From: Halisarca cf. caerulea
Taxonomy: Eukaryota; Porifera; Demospongiae; Chondrillida; Halisarcidae
Length of the DNA: 64,000 bases
Assembly (NCBI GenBank): GCA_963170055.1
Contig: CAUJGJ010000185.1
Span: 3,513,275-3,577,274 of the forward strand
Reading direction: 5' to 3'
Part shown: piece by piece, positions 55,764 to 63,364 of the stretch
Position numbering within the stretch: the stretch's first letter is position 1
How the letters are laid out: every line of letters begins with the position of its first letter
Position numbers and translations under genes: made by a program
Notes under the pieces: generated by a model
Told to the model about the DNA's origin: nothing
Database searches by the model: none
The model's input: the letters and a program-made list of their open reading frames with translations, nothing else

Positions 55764-56150
55764 CTAAAAGGGATCTCTCCATCTCTTTCTTGGTCGCCCT
55801 CTAGGTCTCCTTCCCATTCCTTCACCAGTCATCACTTTCTCCACCAGTCATCACTTTCTCCACCAGACTTCCCTTCTTGCTCTCCAATCTCTCTTTCCAG
55901 CATTCTCTCCTTCTCTCTACCTTCTCTAGTACTGATTCTACTCTCAGCCTCTCCCTCGCATGCAGTCTCATTCATGATGCGGTCCATCCTGGTCACCCCT
56001 GCAAACTTCCTCAGCCCCCTCATCTCTGTCGCTTGCAGCCTAGACTTCTCCCTCTCCTTTAGGACCCATGACTCGCATGCATATTTAGTGTTGGGACTGC
56101 CACTGCTTCAAACACTGTCACCTTTGCTTCCCTGTTCAAGTCTCTGCTCT
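55764..56150 (-). pseudogene. LINE ORF2 C-terminal remnant, several frameshifts
   Basis: Three frames must be joined to follow the family C-terminus: AKVTVFEAVAVPTLNMHASH, then LQATEMRGLRKFAGVTRMDR followed by IMNETACEGEAESRI, then GMGRRPRGRPRKRWRDPF ending in TAG (stop at 55,764-55,766). A 19 bp tandem duplication (CACCAGTCATCACTTTCTC, about 55,823-55,860) lies between the second and third parts. The GRPRKRW ending is common at LINE ORF2 C-termini. Confidence 0.8.
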
Positions 56151-56570
56151 CATACACCTTCTTCATTGCCCCCACTGTTTACATTAATTGTCATTCCAAT
56201 TCTCCTTTCCCCCTCAAGCTCGCTTCCCATCTTCCCATCCTCATTCAACTTCACCCTAAGACACACTATCTCCCTGACATTCTTCATCTTTTCTCCATCA
56301 ATCTCTAAGGTGCACTCTGTTGGAACTCTACTAAAGATCATTGTATTTGATTTACTACAGTTTACTTTCATTCTGTGTTGCTTCATTGCCTCAAAAAGCT
56401 TCTCCACATTCCACTTCAGGTCCTCTTCACTCTCATCCAGTAGTGCAGTGTCGTCTGCAAACATAGTCGCCTGTATTTGGCAGTTGTTGAGGCTAACTCC
56501 ACCTTTTAAGAGAGGACGAGCTTCCTTCATCACCATGTCCAAGTAGATGTTAAACAGCCATGGTGATATC
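56150..56570 (-). pseudogene. LINE reverse transcriptase fragment with FADD catalytic motif
   Basis: Minus-strand frame beginning RISPWLFNIYLDMVMKEA, then the catalytic FADDTALLDESEEDL (FADD at about 56,450-56,461), then MKVNCSKSNTMIFSR and LEIDGEKMKNV. These are palm and thumb motifs of LINE RT in the correct order. It stops at a TGA about 56,150; the next frame carries VGAMKKVYESRDLNREAKV, so a frameshift separates it from the C-terminus. The element is inactive: no initiation context, no endonuclease and broken frames. Confidence 0.88.
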
Positions 56571-57292
56571 CGCATGTGGGACATGTCCACGCTAATTCGG
56601 AGGTGTGAAAAATTTCGGTCGTTTTTATAGCTTCATTTCTCGACTTGTAGAAGCTTCAGAGCGTCAAACAATGGCTTAATACATAGGTAGACATGTAAAC
56701 GTTTCGAGGATTAGCCTTTTAAAAGGCTTACTTCAATTGTGAAGAAGTTTGTAAGGCTTTCCTAACCCCTACTAAAAAGCGAAACTCTTCGGGTGCTACC
56801 TGGTGGAATGCTTCCAAGACTATTTATTCATATGAATCACTATAGCAAAACATTTAGTAACTTTTCCATGTGGGTGCCAACGCCATTCCTCTCCAAAGCC
56901 GAGATCATCAAAATTAATTGGCCATCAAAGGGTGAAATTCTAGTTCCTATAACTCGGGACAGGAACAACGTTTCTCTTGCACCCACATGGAAAAGTTGCA
57001 AACTACGAATAGCTCAATGCTGGTACCAAGAAACTGTCACTAGCTTGTTTCCTCAAGTAGCGTCCAGCCAAAAACTAAAATTTCGAAGAACATCCAGTTA
57101 GGTCACATGCCAGCATGTGAAAGAGCAACGGTGACGACAGAAAACGTCATTTAACGTGGATTTGGTTTCGTATACGCCCGAATCATGAGATAAAAGTGTG
57201 ACTTATAACTTAAAGGCACCGAAAGATAACGTTTCACCCCTATACAAACTGAGGAGCACTATCATAACAAATTTGGACATGTCCCACATGCG
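56571..57292. mobile_element. Inverted-repeat insert (722 bp) inside the LINE RT
   Basis: An 18-bp sequence, CGCATGTGGGACATGTCC (56,571-56,588), recurs perfectly inverted at 57,275-57,292. The two ends fall exactly between the RQGC and SPWLFN parts of the LINE RT, so the insert is younger than the LINE. GGACATGTCC inside the repeat is itself a palindrome. A clear target duplication is not visible; CGG on one side is the best 3-bp candidate. A second perfect 19-bp inverted pair lies inside (56,859-56,877 and 56,979-56,997). No transposase motif is seen; the 102-codon open frame at 56,793-57,101 resembles nothing I know. Family unassigned. Confidence 0.75.
56859..56997. repeat. Internal 19-bp perfect inverted repeat in the nested insert
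   Basis: AACTTTTCCATGTGGGTGC (56,859-56,877) and its exact reverse complement (56,979-56,997) flank about 101 bases. The arm shares CATGTGGG with the 18-bp outer terminal repeat of the insert, so the insert has related inverted motifs at two scales. It may be a smaller element nested within the larger one, or subterminal transposase sites. Confidence 0.7.
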
Positions 57293-57383
57293 CCGGGCAC
57301 CCCTGCCTCACTCCTCTCTCTACTTGGAACCAGTCTGTTATCCCCTCACCAACCTCCACTGCAGCTTCACTATCCTCATATAG
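57293..57383 (-). pseudogene. LINE reverse transcriptase fragment, upstream of the nested insert
   Basis: The minus-strand frame reads LYEDSEAAVEVGEG, then ITDWFQVERGVRQGC. In LINE reverse transcriptases this is the segment just before the RQG-C-SP turn of the palm domain. It is open from the 5' truncation to the insert. The natural continuation, SPWLFN, lies on the far side of the 722 bp insertion. Confidence 0.85.
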
Positions 57384-57393
57384 ACTCTAATTG

Positions 57394-58484
57394 TCAATAA
57401 GAACTATAAATTTTGTTTTATAAGATAATTGCAAAATTGGCAATTTTGTGCTATTCGGAAATTTTAAGCAATGTTTCTAACATTAATGCAGATAAAAGAT
57501 TTGTGAATATTTTACAAACTTACCAATATGTTATTTGCAACAAAAGTAACATTAAGTTTGTTTCATAACACTTTGGCAACTTTGATAATTCTGTGTTATT
57601 CGGGAATTTAAAACAATGTTTTTAACATGTAGATAAAAGAATTGTGAATACTTTTCCTACTTATGATCAAGTGAATTGCAACATCTATACATATATAAAT
57701 TATAAAGTTTGTTTTATAAGGTATTTGCACCTTAGAAAAGTTTGTGCAATTCGTAAATTTAAAAGAATGTTTGTAACATTAACCTAAAGTAAAAATTATA
57801 TATGCTTTGAAAACTCAAAAACATTAGACTAATAGTCACTAAGAACTATAAATTTTGTTTGCAACTTCGGCAGTTTTGTGCTATTCAGAAATTTAAAACA
57901 GTGTTTCTCGCATTAACGCTGATAATAGAATTATAAATGCTTTACAAACTTATGAACATGTAATTTGCAACAAATAAATATTCTTAAGTTTGTTTTATAA
58001 GAAATTTGCAACTTTGGCAATTATGTGCTAGTTAGAAATTTATAACAATGTTTCTAACATTAACACAGATAAAAGAATTGTGAATACTTTACAAACTTAC
58101 GAATACACTATTTGTTACAAACAAAAATTATAAAGTTTGCTTTATACGATATTTACAACTTAGAAAAATGTATTTCATTATTATTTTTATATATTGTGTA
58201 TGCTTGCAAAATCTAAAACATTTTATTTCCATAAATTAAAACATATTTATTTTTATTTTATAAGATTTTGCAACTGACAATTTTGTGCTATTCAAAAATT
58301 TGAAAGAAGCCTTTAACATAAATATAAGAATTATTATGAATGTTTTGGTAACTTAAAAACATTTGATTTGCAGTTAATAATAGCTATTAAGTTTGTTTTA
58401 TGATATTTGCAATATTGGCAAGTTTGTGCTATTTGTAAATATAAAAATTTTTCACAATTTTGACACTTTGTGCTATTTCTAGCC
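57394..58484 (+). repeat. Fossil satellite monomers, segment 3
   Basis: This is the longest run of decayed monomers. The TTTTGTGCTATTC-like block recurs near 57,434, 57,577, 57,726, 57,862, 58,010, 58,270 and 58,408, mostly 136-150 bp apart, followed each time by an ATGTTTCTAACATTAACG-like and a GATAAAAGAATTGTGAATAC-like block. Each monomer has its own indels, with no sign of recent homogenisation. The array fades into a (GT)n tract at 58,485. No gene is seen. Confidence 0.82.
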
Positions 58485-58499
58485 ATGTGTGTGTTTGTG

Positions 58500-58567
<68 letters not shown>

Positions 58568-58606
58568 TGTGTGGTGTGTGTGTGTGTGTGTGTGTATGTG
58601 CGTGTG

Positions 58607-58684
<78 letters not shown>
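58485..58684 (+). repeat. (GT)n microsatellite, about 200 bp
   Basis: Nearly pure GT with a few interruptions (GTTTGT, TATG, GGTATG). It abuts the last fossil monomer on the left. The open frames crossing it are low-complexity artefacts. Confidence 0.97.
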
Positions 58685-58686
<2 letters not shown>

Positions 58687-59184
58687 ACAAGAATCACACT
58701 TCATGAACAACTACGTGTATACACTTAATAAAGGGCTACACTCGCATGACAAACTAAGGGAAAAGGTGACCAAGTGCCAAAGATTGGCCTGCACAACAGT
58801 AGTAGCACTGTATAGCTCTCAACATGGCAATTACACTCAAATCAACAAATTTACTCAATACAACCCCTTCACTTGATATAAGGGCTGCACCCATGAGCCA
58901 AATGAGGGGTGGAGGGCTTAGTGTCCATAATACAGGCAGTGGAAAAGAAGCTTTGATATGACACAAAACAAGTAATTCTTGACCACATTTCCTTAATACA
59001 TATGAAGAAATCAGTAGGTTGATATCATATTAGAAAACAACTTTATACAAGAAAAGAGTTCATGCAACTTAACGTGACAGACATTGCAGTGACACAGTCA
59101 GACACAATAAGTACCATGCACTTGTTCATGAGTGATCCATTCACCAATGTTCATATTCAAATACAACAGCTAGCATTTTTCTTT
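58685..59184 (-). other. 3' flank / 3' UTR region of the MOSPD1-like gene, with a diverged direct repeat
   Basis: This lies just after the stop codon of the minus-strand gene, so at least its right part should be 3' UTR. No AATAAA or ATTAAA is present on the minus strand; the nearest variant is TATAAA (plus-strand 59,042-59,047). Two diverged direct repeats are visible: AAGGGCTACACTCGCATGAC at 58,731 and AAGGGCTGCACCCATGAGCC at 58,880, 149 bp apart, each followed by an AA-T-AGGG-like string. No other gene is supported. Confidence 0.5.
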
Positions 59185-59216
59185 TCAAGCCTTCATGAAA
59201 AGCATGGTAATCATAC
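59185..59216 (-). CDS. MOSPD1: MOSPD1-like exon 5 (terminal, 32 nt coding)
   Basis: The acceptor is ACTATTTTAG|GTATG. The 32 nt add GMITMLFMKA and TGA, completing the second membrane helix; vertebrate MOSPD1 ends with an equivalent ILG-L-ITM...-short basic tail. The reading phase left by exon 4 (one base) fits exactly. The acceptor lies only 60 bases downstream, in transcript sense, of a 220 bp (TG)n tract. Confidence 0.87.
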
Positions 59217-59280
59217 CTAAAATAGTAAGTTAAACATAATAATAAAATCACAGAACCAATAAAAATCTATGACGATGACA

Positions 59281-59349
<69 letters not shown>

Positions 59350-59379
59350 TGTACACACACGCATGCACTAGCACACACA

Positions 59380-59427
<48 letters not shown>

Positions 59428-59444
59428 AACACACACACAGACAC

Positions 59445-59501
<57 letters not shown>

Positions 59502-59669
59502 GATTTATTTTACAGCATAGTAAAGCTTTGCTGGGGCTGTGTAAATTTGAAACTATTACTAATGGAAACTTTAGCAAAATGGTCGATTTATCTTGTCAGT
59601 GGCCATATCCAGTGTAGGCTATCTTTTGATACTTTATGTCATCACATGTGTACGTTCAGCACTACACAG

Positions 59670-59726
<57 letters not shown>

Positions 59727-61687
59727 AAGTACAGGCAAATTTCCAAAATCATTCATTTCGTAAATAAATGGACAGAAACCTCTTCAAAGTTACCCTCTGA
59801 ATAATGCTAAGAAATGTTTTGAAAGTCCACTGCAAATTCCTTGCATGATTCGTTAGATTAGTGCAAAGATAAAATCGGCCAAATCTGCCTCTCTCCATTA
59901 TAATAAAAATATCGTCCCAAGGACGTTTGGTCTAATGCCAAGATGGGTAACTGATGTGAGACTCAGAGTGCATGGCCAGATAAAAATATAGAGTGGCCGG
60001 ATAAACATACATGCAGGCATATGCAGTGCCCCCAGGTTCAAGTGTTACCGTATGATCCACAATACAGTGACAAACAGTTAATACTGTGATGTCATCACAT
60101 AATATGCCAAAATATATATTATTATGACAATTGTATAGCATAACTATACACAGCAAATTGGTTAATATGCCAAAATGGATAATAGGCCATAATTTTGTGA
60201 AACCAATTGCAGCATATTAGCCACTTTCCACTGTACATAATTCTAGGTAGAAAGGTAGTCATTTGGTGGGTTCCATTTGTTTAGGAAAATACCAATAGAT
60301 GGCTTTCAATAAACCACAAATATTCCATGCACTATACTGCATATAGAGTTTGAGAAATTCCCGTCCCAGTATGGATTGTGAATCCGTAGTCTGACTAGAT
60401 ACTTTGATTTACTTAACATAAGTATATATAACACTGATAAGCTCATATAAATAATCAATAATAAAATATACATATAGCATGTCTAGCAAAACATATACGT
60501 ATATTTGCATGCAGACACACAATAGGTACAATATCAAGAGAGCTAAGATGAATAGTACAACACCATAATTATGTAAACCACATATTACAGGTAAAGCTCT
60601 GAGAGTAAACTCACCTAATACAAAAGCTGCTAAAAGCTTCAGTTGGTGGGATACATGCAAATATTGTGGAAAATTGCTAGAAATGTCTCCATCAAGTGGT
60701 AAAAATAGCAAAACCACTGAAAAAAATGATATGATAATCGCCATGATAAATCCACATGACATATGAAAAAGATTTGAATTAAGAGGTTGTTCTCCGCTTC
60801 CTGTGATTGGAGTAAGACTGCCCTCTGTTTCTGCAAATTTCTGTCAAAGAATAATAAAATTCATGACAATACATAGTAATAATGTAAAAGAACAACAATA
60901 CACTAATTACAGATTGCTTCTGGGCTGTCAAATTGGCTGAATCAATAAATTGAAACACTGCTGAAATTGTTTTTCGCCCAATTAGTGTGACTTCTTTATA
61001 AATATCAATGCGAAACTTGTCTGCAGACATACTCCTCCCATCTTCTTTCAGTTGAAATCTGATAATTCTGCACAGTAGTTGTTTACATTACTGTAAAAAG
61101 TATACACACGAAAGTTACAATTAAAACAACTTACACATCTACACAGGTTTTTGGAGCAATTCCTCCTTTTGGATTGCGGACTACATAGTTAGTAGGATTG
61201 CTGCACAACACTAGTAATGAAGGACAGTGACAGGTTAACCACTGCCACCACACAGAATACGGTATGCATGTACATAGATGCAATATGCACATTACAGTGG
61301 TAGAAAATGTGTTGCATGCTGGAAAGGACATGGGGACTTTAGCATTAGCAGTGTCAATTGAATGGTCACTGGTAGGGTATCAGTATTTAGGTCACACACC
61401 GTAAATTCAGTTGAGAAACCATAGTGGCAAATTGGACTGCTAGTCCACATACGTATGATCCTGTAGCAATACAAATGGATAGTCTATAAACAAATTTGCA
61501 TTATGGCATTATGGCTGAGGAGGACATGAATTGTGGACATTGGATGCAAGACTAGGACCATTTAAGTATGCAAACTTGGCCCTAACTTGACATTATGTGG
61601 CAAAATCACAAAATACAGAGAAATGTTGCAAAAATAATTTTTTGGGTGCCTGTGGCCTTTCACTATCATAAACAAATAGCACAAAAT

Positions 61688-61753
<66 letters not shown>

Positions 61754-61929
61754 AGCAAGCACGCACACACTAACTGCTAACCTCTGAACTGAACACGATA
61801 ATCGTAAGGGTTGTATATTGTGAGTATACGTCTCAATTCTCTATCTGTGAATGTTAATTCCTCGGGGAAAACAAACACGGGAATGTCAACTTTTGTACCA
61901 CTGTCGAAGTTCCTGAGTTTACGATTCAT
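59185..61929 (-). CDS. MOSPD1: MOSPD1/MOSPD3-like MSP-domain ER membrane protein, five exons, 212 aa
   Basis: Coding exons, in transcript order, are 61782-61929, 61135-61210, 60911-61067, 60615-60840 and 59185-59216 (639 nt including TGA). Residues about 16-116 form the MSP domain: PVFVFPEELTF (17-27), LTIYNPYDYRVQFRVLC (36-52), NYVVRNPKGGIAPKTCVDV (57-75), DKFRI (91-95). Two membrane segments follow, about 157-176 (FIMAIIISFFSVVLLFLPL) and 194-210 (LKLLAAFVLGMITMLFM), joined by DGDISSNFPQYLHVS. The order, about 213-residue length and very short tail match vertebrate MOSPD1. Family members sit in the ER membrane and bind FFAT-related motifs at organelle contacts; that function is carried over from the family. 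The start is the first ATG after an in-frame TGA 15 bases upstream. Introns are 571, 67, 70 and 1,398 bp, all GT-AG. The symbol covers the MOSPD1/3 group; orthology to one of the two is not resolved. Confidence 0.92.
59277..59498 (+). repeat. (CA)n microsatellite in intron 4, about 220 bp
   Basis: Mostly pure CA with TACTGTACAC, GCATGCACTAG and AAACAAAC interruptions in the middle. In the gene's sense it is (TG)n, ending about 60 nt before the terminal exon. Confidence 0.97.
59671..59725 (+). repeat. (CA)n microsatellite in intron 4, about 55 bp
   Basis: A pure CA run preceded by ACTACACAGAT. It is a second (TG)n tract in transcript sense within the same intron. Confidence 0.95.
60615..60840 (-). 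CDS. MOSPD1: MOSPD1-like exon 4
   Basis: The acceptor is TTTGACAG|AAATTTGC and the donor TTAG|GTGAGT, both good. It encodes a polar linker (KFAETEGSLTPITGSGEQ), the first membrane segment, the LPLDGDISSNFPQYLHVS loop and the start of the second membrane segment (LKLLAAFVL). Reading through the donor extends an open frame to 60,409, but that tail does not resemble the family, whereas splicing to exon 5 restores it. Confidence 0.92.
60911..61067 (-). CDS. MOSPD1: MOSPD1-like exon 3
   Basis: The acceptor is CTGTGCAG|AATTATC and the donor CAATCT|GTAATT. The 157 nt encode the end of the MSP domain (IIRFQLKEDG, SADKFRIDIYK, LIGRKTISAVFQF) and the start of the linker. It ends on a codon boundary after QKQS (residue 127). 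Confidence 0.9.
61135..61210 (-). CDS. MOSPD1: MOSPD1-like exon 2
   Basis: The acceptor is CATTACTAG|TGTTGTGC and the donor GATGT|GTAAGT. The 76 nt encode VLCSNPTNYVVRNPKGG then IAPKTCVD, the conserved centre of the MSP domain. Joined phase to exon 3 gives CVDVIIRF, equivalent to CVDIVIRH in vertebrate proteins. Confidence 0.92.
61211..61781 (-). other. Intron 1 of the MOSPD1-like gene
   Basis: 571 bp between the weak exon 1 donor (GTTAGC) and the exon 2 acceptor. It contains a (CA)n tract close to the donor; the rest shows nothing recognisable. Confidence 0.85.
61689..61750 (+). repeat. (CA)n microsatellite in intron 1, about 62 bp
   Basis: A pure CA run. In transcript sense it is a (TG)n tract beginning about 31 nt after the exon 1 donor, with further TG-rich bases (GTGTGTGCGTGC) in between. 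Confidence 0.97.
61782..61929 (-). CDS. MOSPD1: MOSPD1-like exon 1
   Basis: Encodes residues 1-49 and the first base of codon 50: start MNRKLRNFDSG, then the opening strands of the MSP domain (PVFVFPEELTF, LTIYNPYDYRVQF). The donor is AGAG|GTTAGC, a weak match to the consensus, but it alone gives the conserved QFR-VLC joint with exon 2. Confidence 0.88.
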
Positions 61930-62042
61930 ACTTAGTGAACATCAAGGTTACTTTCTTCGAGATATCATATAACTTATCGCATAAACTGAACATGAGTGGG
62001 GTCAAATTAACAATAATTATTCGGAGGTCGTATATCTACGAT

Positions 62043-62051
62043 TCTATATAC
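62043..62051 (-). promoter_or_regulatory. Possible TATA-like element upstream of the MOSPD1-like gene
   Basis: In gene sense the sequence GTATATAGA lies about 115 bases before the ATG, in an otherwise unremarkable flank. Spacing fits a short 5' UTR, but no initiator or transcript evidence is available from sequence alone. Confidence 0.25.
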
Positions 62052-62142
62052 TCTCGATTAAGCAATATTGGTCCGATCCGATCTTCGGTCTAACGTTGCA
62101 GGCCTTTTAAATTTCCTCCATTTTCGTGGTGAAGAAATGAAA

Positions 62143-62194
62143 CCTGGGTTCGCGAGACTATATGGAAGTGGGTACATAGTCTCGCGTAGCCAGA
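62143..62194. repeat. Short inverted repeat, CGCGAGACTAT stem
   Basis: CGCGAGACTAT (62,151-62,161) and ATAGTCTCGCG (62,176-62,186) are exact reverse complements separated by 14 bases. Weaker matching extends outward (CCTGGGTT against the complement of GTAGCCAG). The pair is unusually GC-rich for this window and could be a tiny foldback element or a hairpin in the upstream flank of the gene. Confidence 0.6.
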
Positions 62195-62398
62195 TCGTAG
62201 GCCTTGTAATCTTAGATACAGTAAAACCTGTGCTATAAGGAGCATTCAAGGGAACAAGTAATTGTGATTAACAAGCATATAATAGATAAAGCACATGGGT
62301 AAAAGTAAGAAATAAAAATGTATGCAGTTAACTGCTTTATTAAGTACACTGAATCAAAATGTGAGCTACTGAGTCAACTTGAACAATACAGTACAGTA

Positions 62399-62955
62399 CA
62401 GTATATTCTCTAAAAATTCGGCACTCCATAATTTCGTCACCCATAGTTTTGTGTCGAAAAAATCTCTAAAATTTGACGAAATGGCCATTTTCTAAAACTT
62501 CGTCGTGTTCTCCAATATTTCGTCGTCCAAATTTTCAGCCTAAGATTAACTGTAGAGTTGAATTTAAGTTTTGTTATTCTTATAGTGGTTCTTCTTCCTG
62601 TGCTTTGGATGGAGTATTTTCTGTTTTCGCTCAGCAAGTATAGGCCTACCATCAGTGCTAGCGAAAAAAATGGCGGCTAGGCGACGCGCTATCCCCTCCA
62701 AATTGCAAACCGTGCACCAAAAAGCTAAGTAAAGCACTTTAACGTTCTTTTCGCTACTTTTTAGGGTTGTTTTAATCATTATAGGTACATATAATAGCCG
62801 AACTCTACAATTTCGTCAGCTCTCTAAGTATTCGTCGCTCAACTCTAAGGTTTCGTCAGCCTTTCTCATAATAGTTGGGAAAACAACTCTAAATTCTGTC
62901 GTCAGACGAAATCTTTTGTGAAACTAGGTGTGACGAATTTTTAGAGAATATACGG
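62399..62955. mobile_element. TA-flanked MITE, 557 bp, with iterated TTCGTC motifs
   Basis: The left tip is CAGTATATTCTCTAAAAATT and the right tip (reverse complement) CCGTATATTCTCTAAAAATT, both continuing CG: 22 bp with one mismatch, flanked by TA (62,397-62,398 and 62,956-62,957). Each arm contains several degenerate copies of CTCTAAAATTTCGTC. Examples on the left are ATAATTTCGTCAC and CAATATTTCGTCGTC; on the right are ACAATTTCGTCAGC, AGTATTCGTCGC and AGGTTTCGTCAGC. The centre (about 62,578-62,790) is not repetitive. Confidence 0.9.
62670..62732 (+). pseudogene. Short frame in the MITE centre, possible captured or vestigial exon
   Basis: A 20-codon frame, MAARRRAIPSKLQTVHQKAK, begins at an ATG in good context (GCGAAAAAAATGGCGG). 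It ends in TAA, where a GTAAAG donor-like sequence overlaps (62,729). This GC-richer core differs from the AT-rich arms. It may be a captured host first exon, a transposase remnant, or chance. Confidence 0.25.
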
Positions 62956-63364
62956 TACATTCATGTAGTACAGTACGTAATCTGGTGCAGTTAGATTTTA
63001 GATTGATGTGTGGCAATGACCATTGAATTGGGGGTCTGTGGGAATCTAGAGTATTGAAATCCTCTTAAACACATAATTGATGATCTAAACAATGAAAAAT
63101 TCAAGTGGCATCTCATCCAGCGAATCATGAGGGAGTACGGTTGCTGCCTCTTTTCTGTAATCAAAGAGGCAAGCCTTCTGTAAAAGATTGATGCTGCCTT
63201 GCCCATTCCACCGGATGTACTGAGGATCAGCAATATAAAGAATCCAGGGTACAAGTAATTGTGGTCTCTGTAGACAGGTGGACCTTGTACGGAGGTGCTT
63301 TAGTTTGTACAACTGAAGTGGACAATGAGCTAGCCTACTGAGCCTGGCGAGGTCTCTAAAGATA

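Larger units (their letters stand above)
55579..57393 (-). mobile_element. 5'-truncated, decayed non-LTR retrotransposon (LINE) with nested insert
   Basis: Reading the minus strand, an RT fragment, frameshifted C-terminal coding sequence, a 3' UTR with (ATT)n and a terminal (TTGA)n-like tail follow in order. The RT carries DWFQVERGVRQGC, SPWLFNIYLD and FADDTALL; the C-terminus carries EMRGLRKFAGVTRMDRI and RGRPRKRW, typical of the last part of jockey/I/Nimb-type ORF2. Exact clade is not certain. Flanks ...AGTCAAT and GTCAATAAGAACTATAAA rejoin to match a fossil monomer at about 57,838 (AGTCACTAAGAACTATAAA), giving an empty site and a short GTCAAT-like duplication. The 5' half of the element is missing, as expected of aborted target-primed reverse transcription. 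Confidence 0.88.
59217..60614 (-). other. Intron 4 of the MOSPD1-like gene
   Basis: At 1,398 bp this is the only long intron besides intron 1. It holds two (CA)n tracts. Otherwise it has AT-rich sequence with a short direct repeat AATATGCCAAAAT (about 60,100 and 60,164). Open frames in it (e.g. 59,932-60,156) have no recognisable product. Confidence 0.85.

Noticed and set aside
55974..56546. 190-codon plus-strand frame
   Set aside because: It is antisense to the LINE reverse transcriptase, whose motifs are clear on the minus strand; the plus product is a Leu/Ser-rich shadow.
56793..57101. 102-codon plus-strand frame in the nested insert
   Set aside because: No recognisable domain, it crosses the internal 19-bp inverted repeat, and it has no supporting context; kept only as part of the mobile insert.
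58334..58876. Several open frames through the GT tract on both strands
   Set aside because: Dinucleotide repeats stay open in several frames by composition; the predicted products are alternating T-H or C-V strings.
58754..58966. 70-codon minus-strand frame after the gene
   Set aside because: It lies in the 3' flank across the diverged direct repeat and resembles no protein.
59217..59577. Open frames through the intron 4 CA tract
   Set aside because: Same low-complexity artefact, and the tract lies in an intron of the MOSPD1-like gene.
60409..60614. Read-through extension of exon 4 as a longer protein
   Set aside because: A consensus GTGAGT donor ends exon 4, and splicing to 59,216 restores the family's C-terminus and expected length; the read-through tail is AT-rich intron sequence.
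62437..62779. Two overlapping 71-codon minus-strand frames
   Set aside because: They lie wholly in the TTCGTC-type MITE and are composed largely of its repeated motif.
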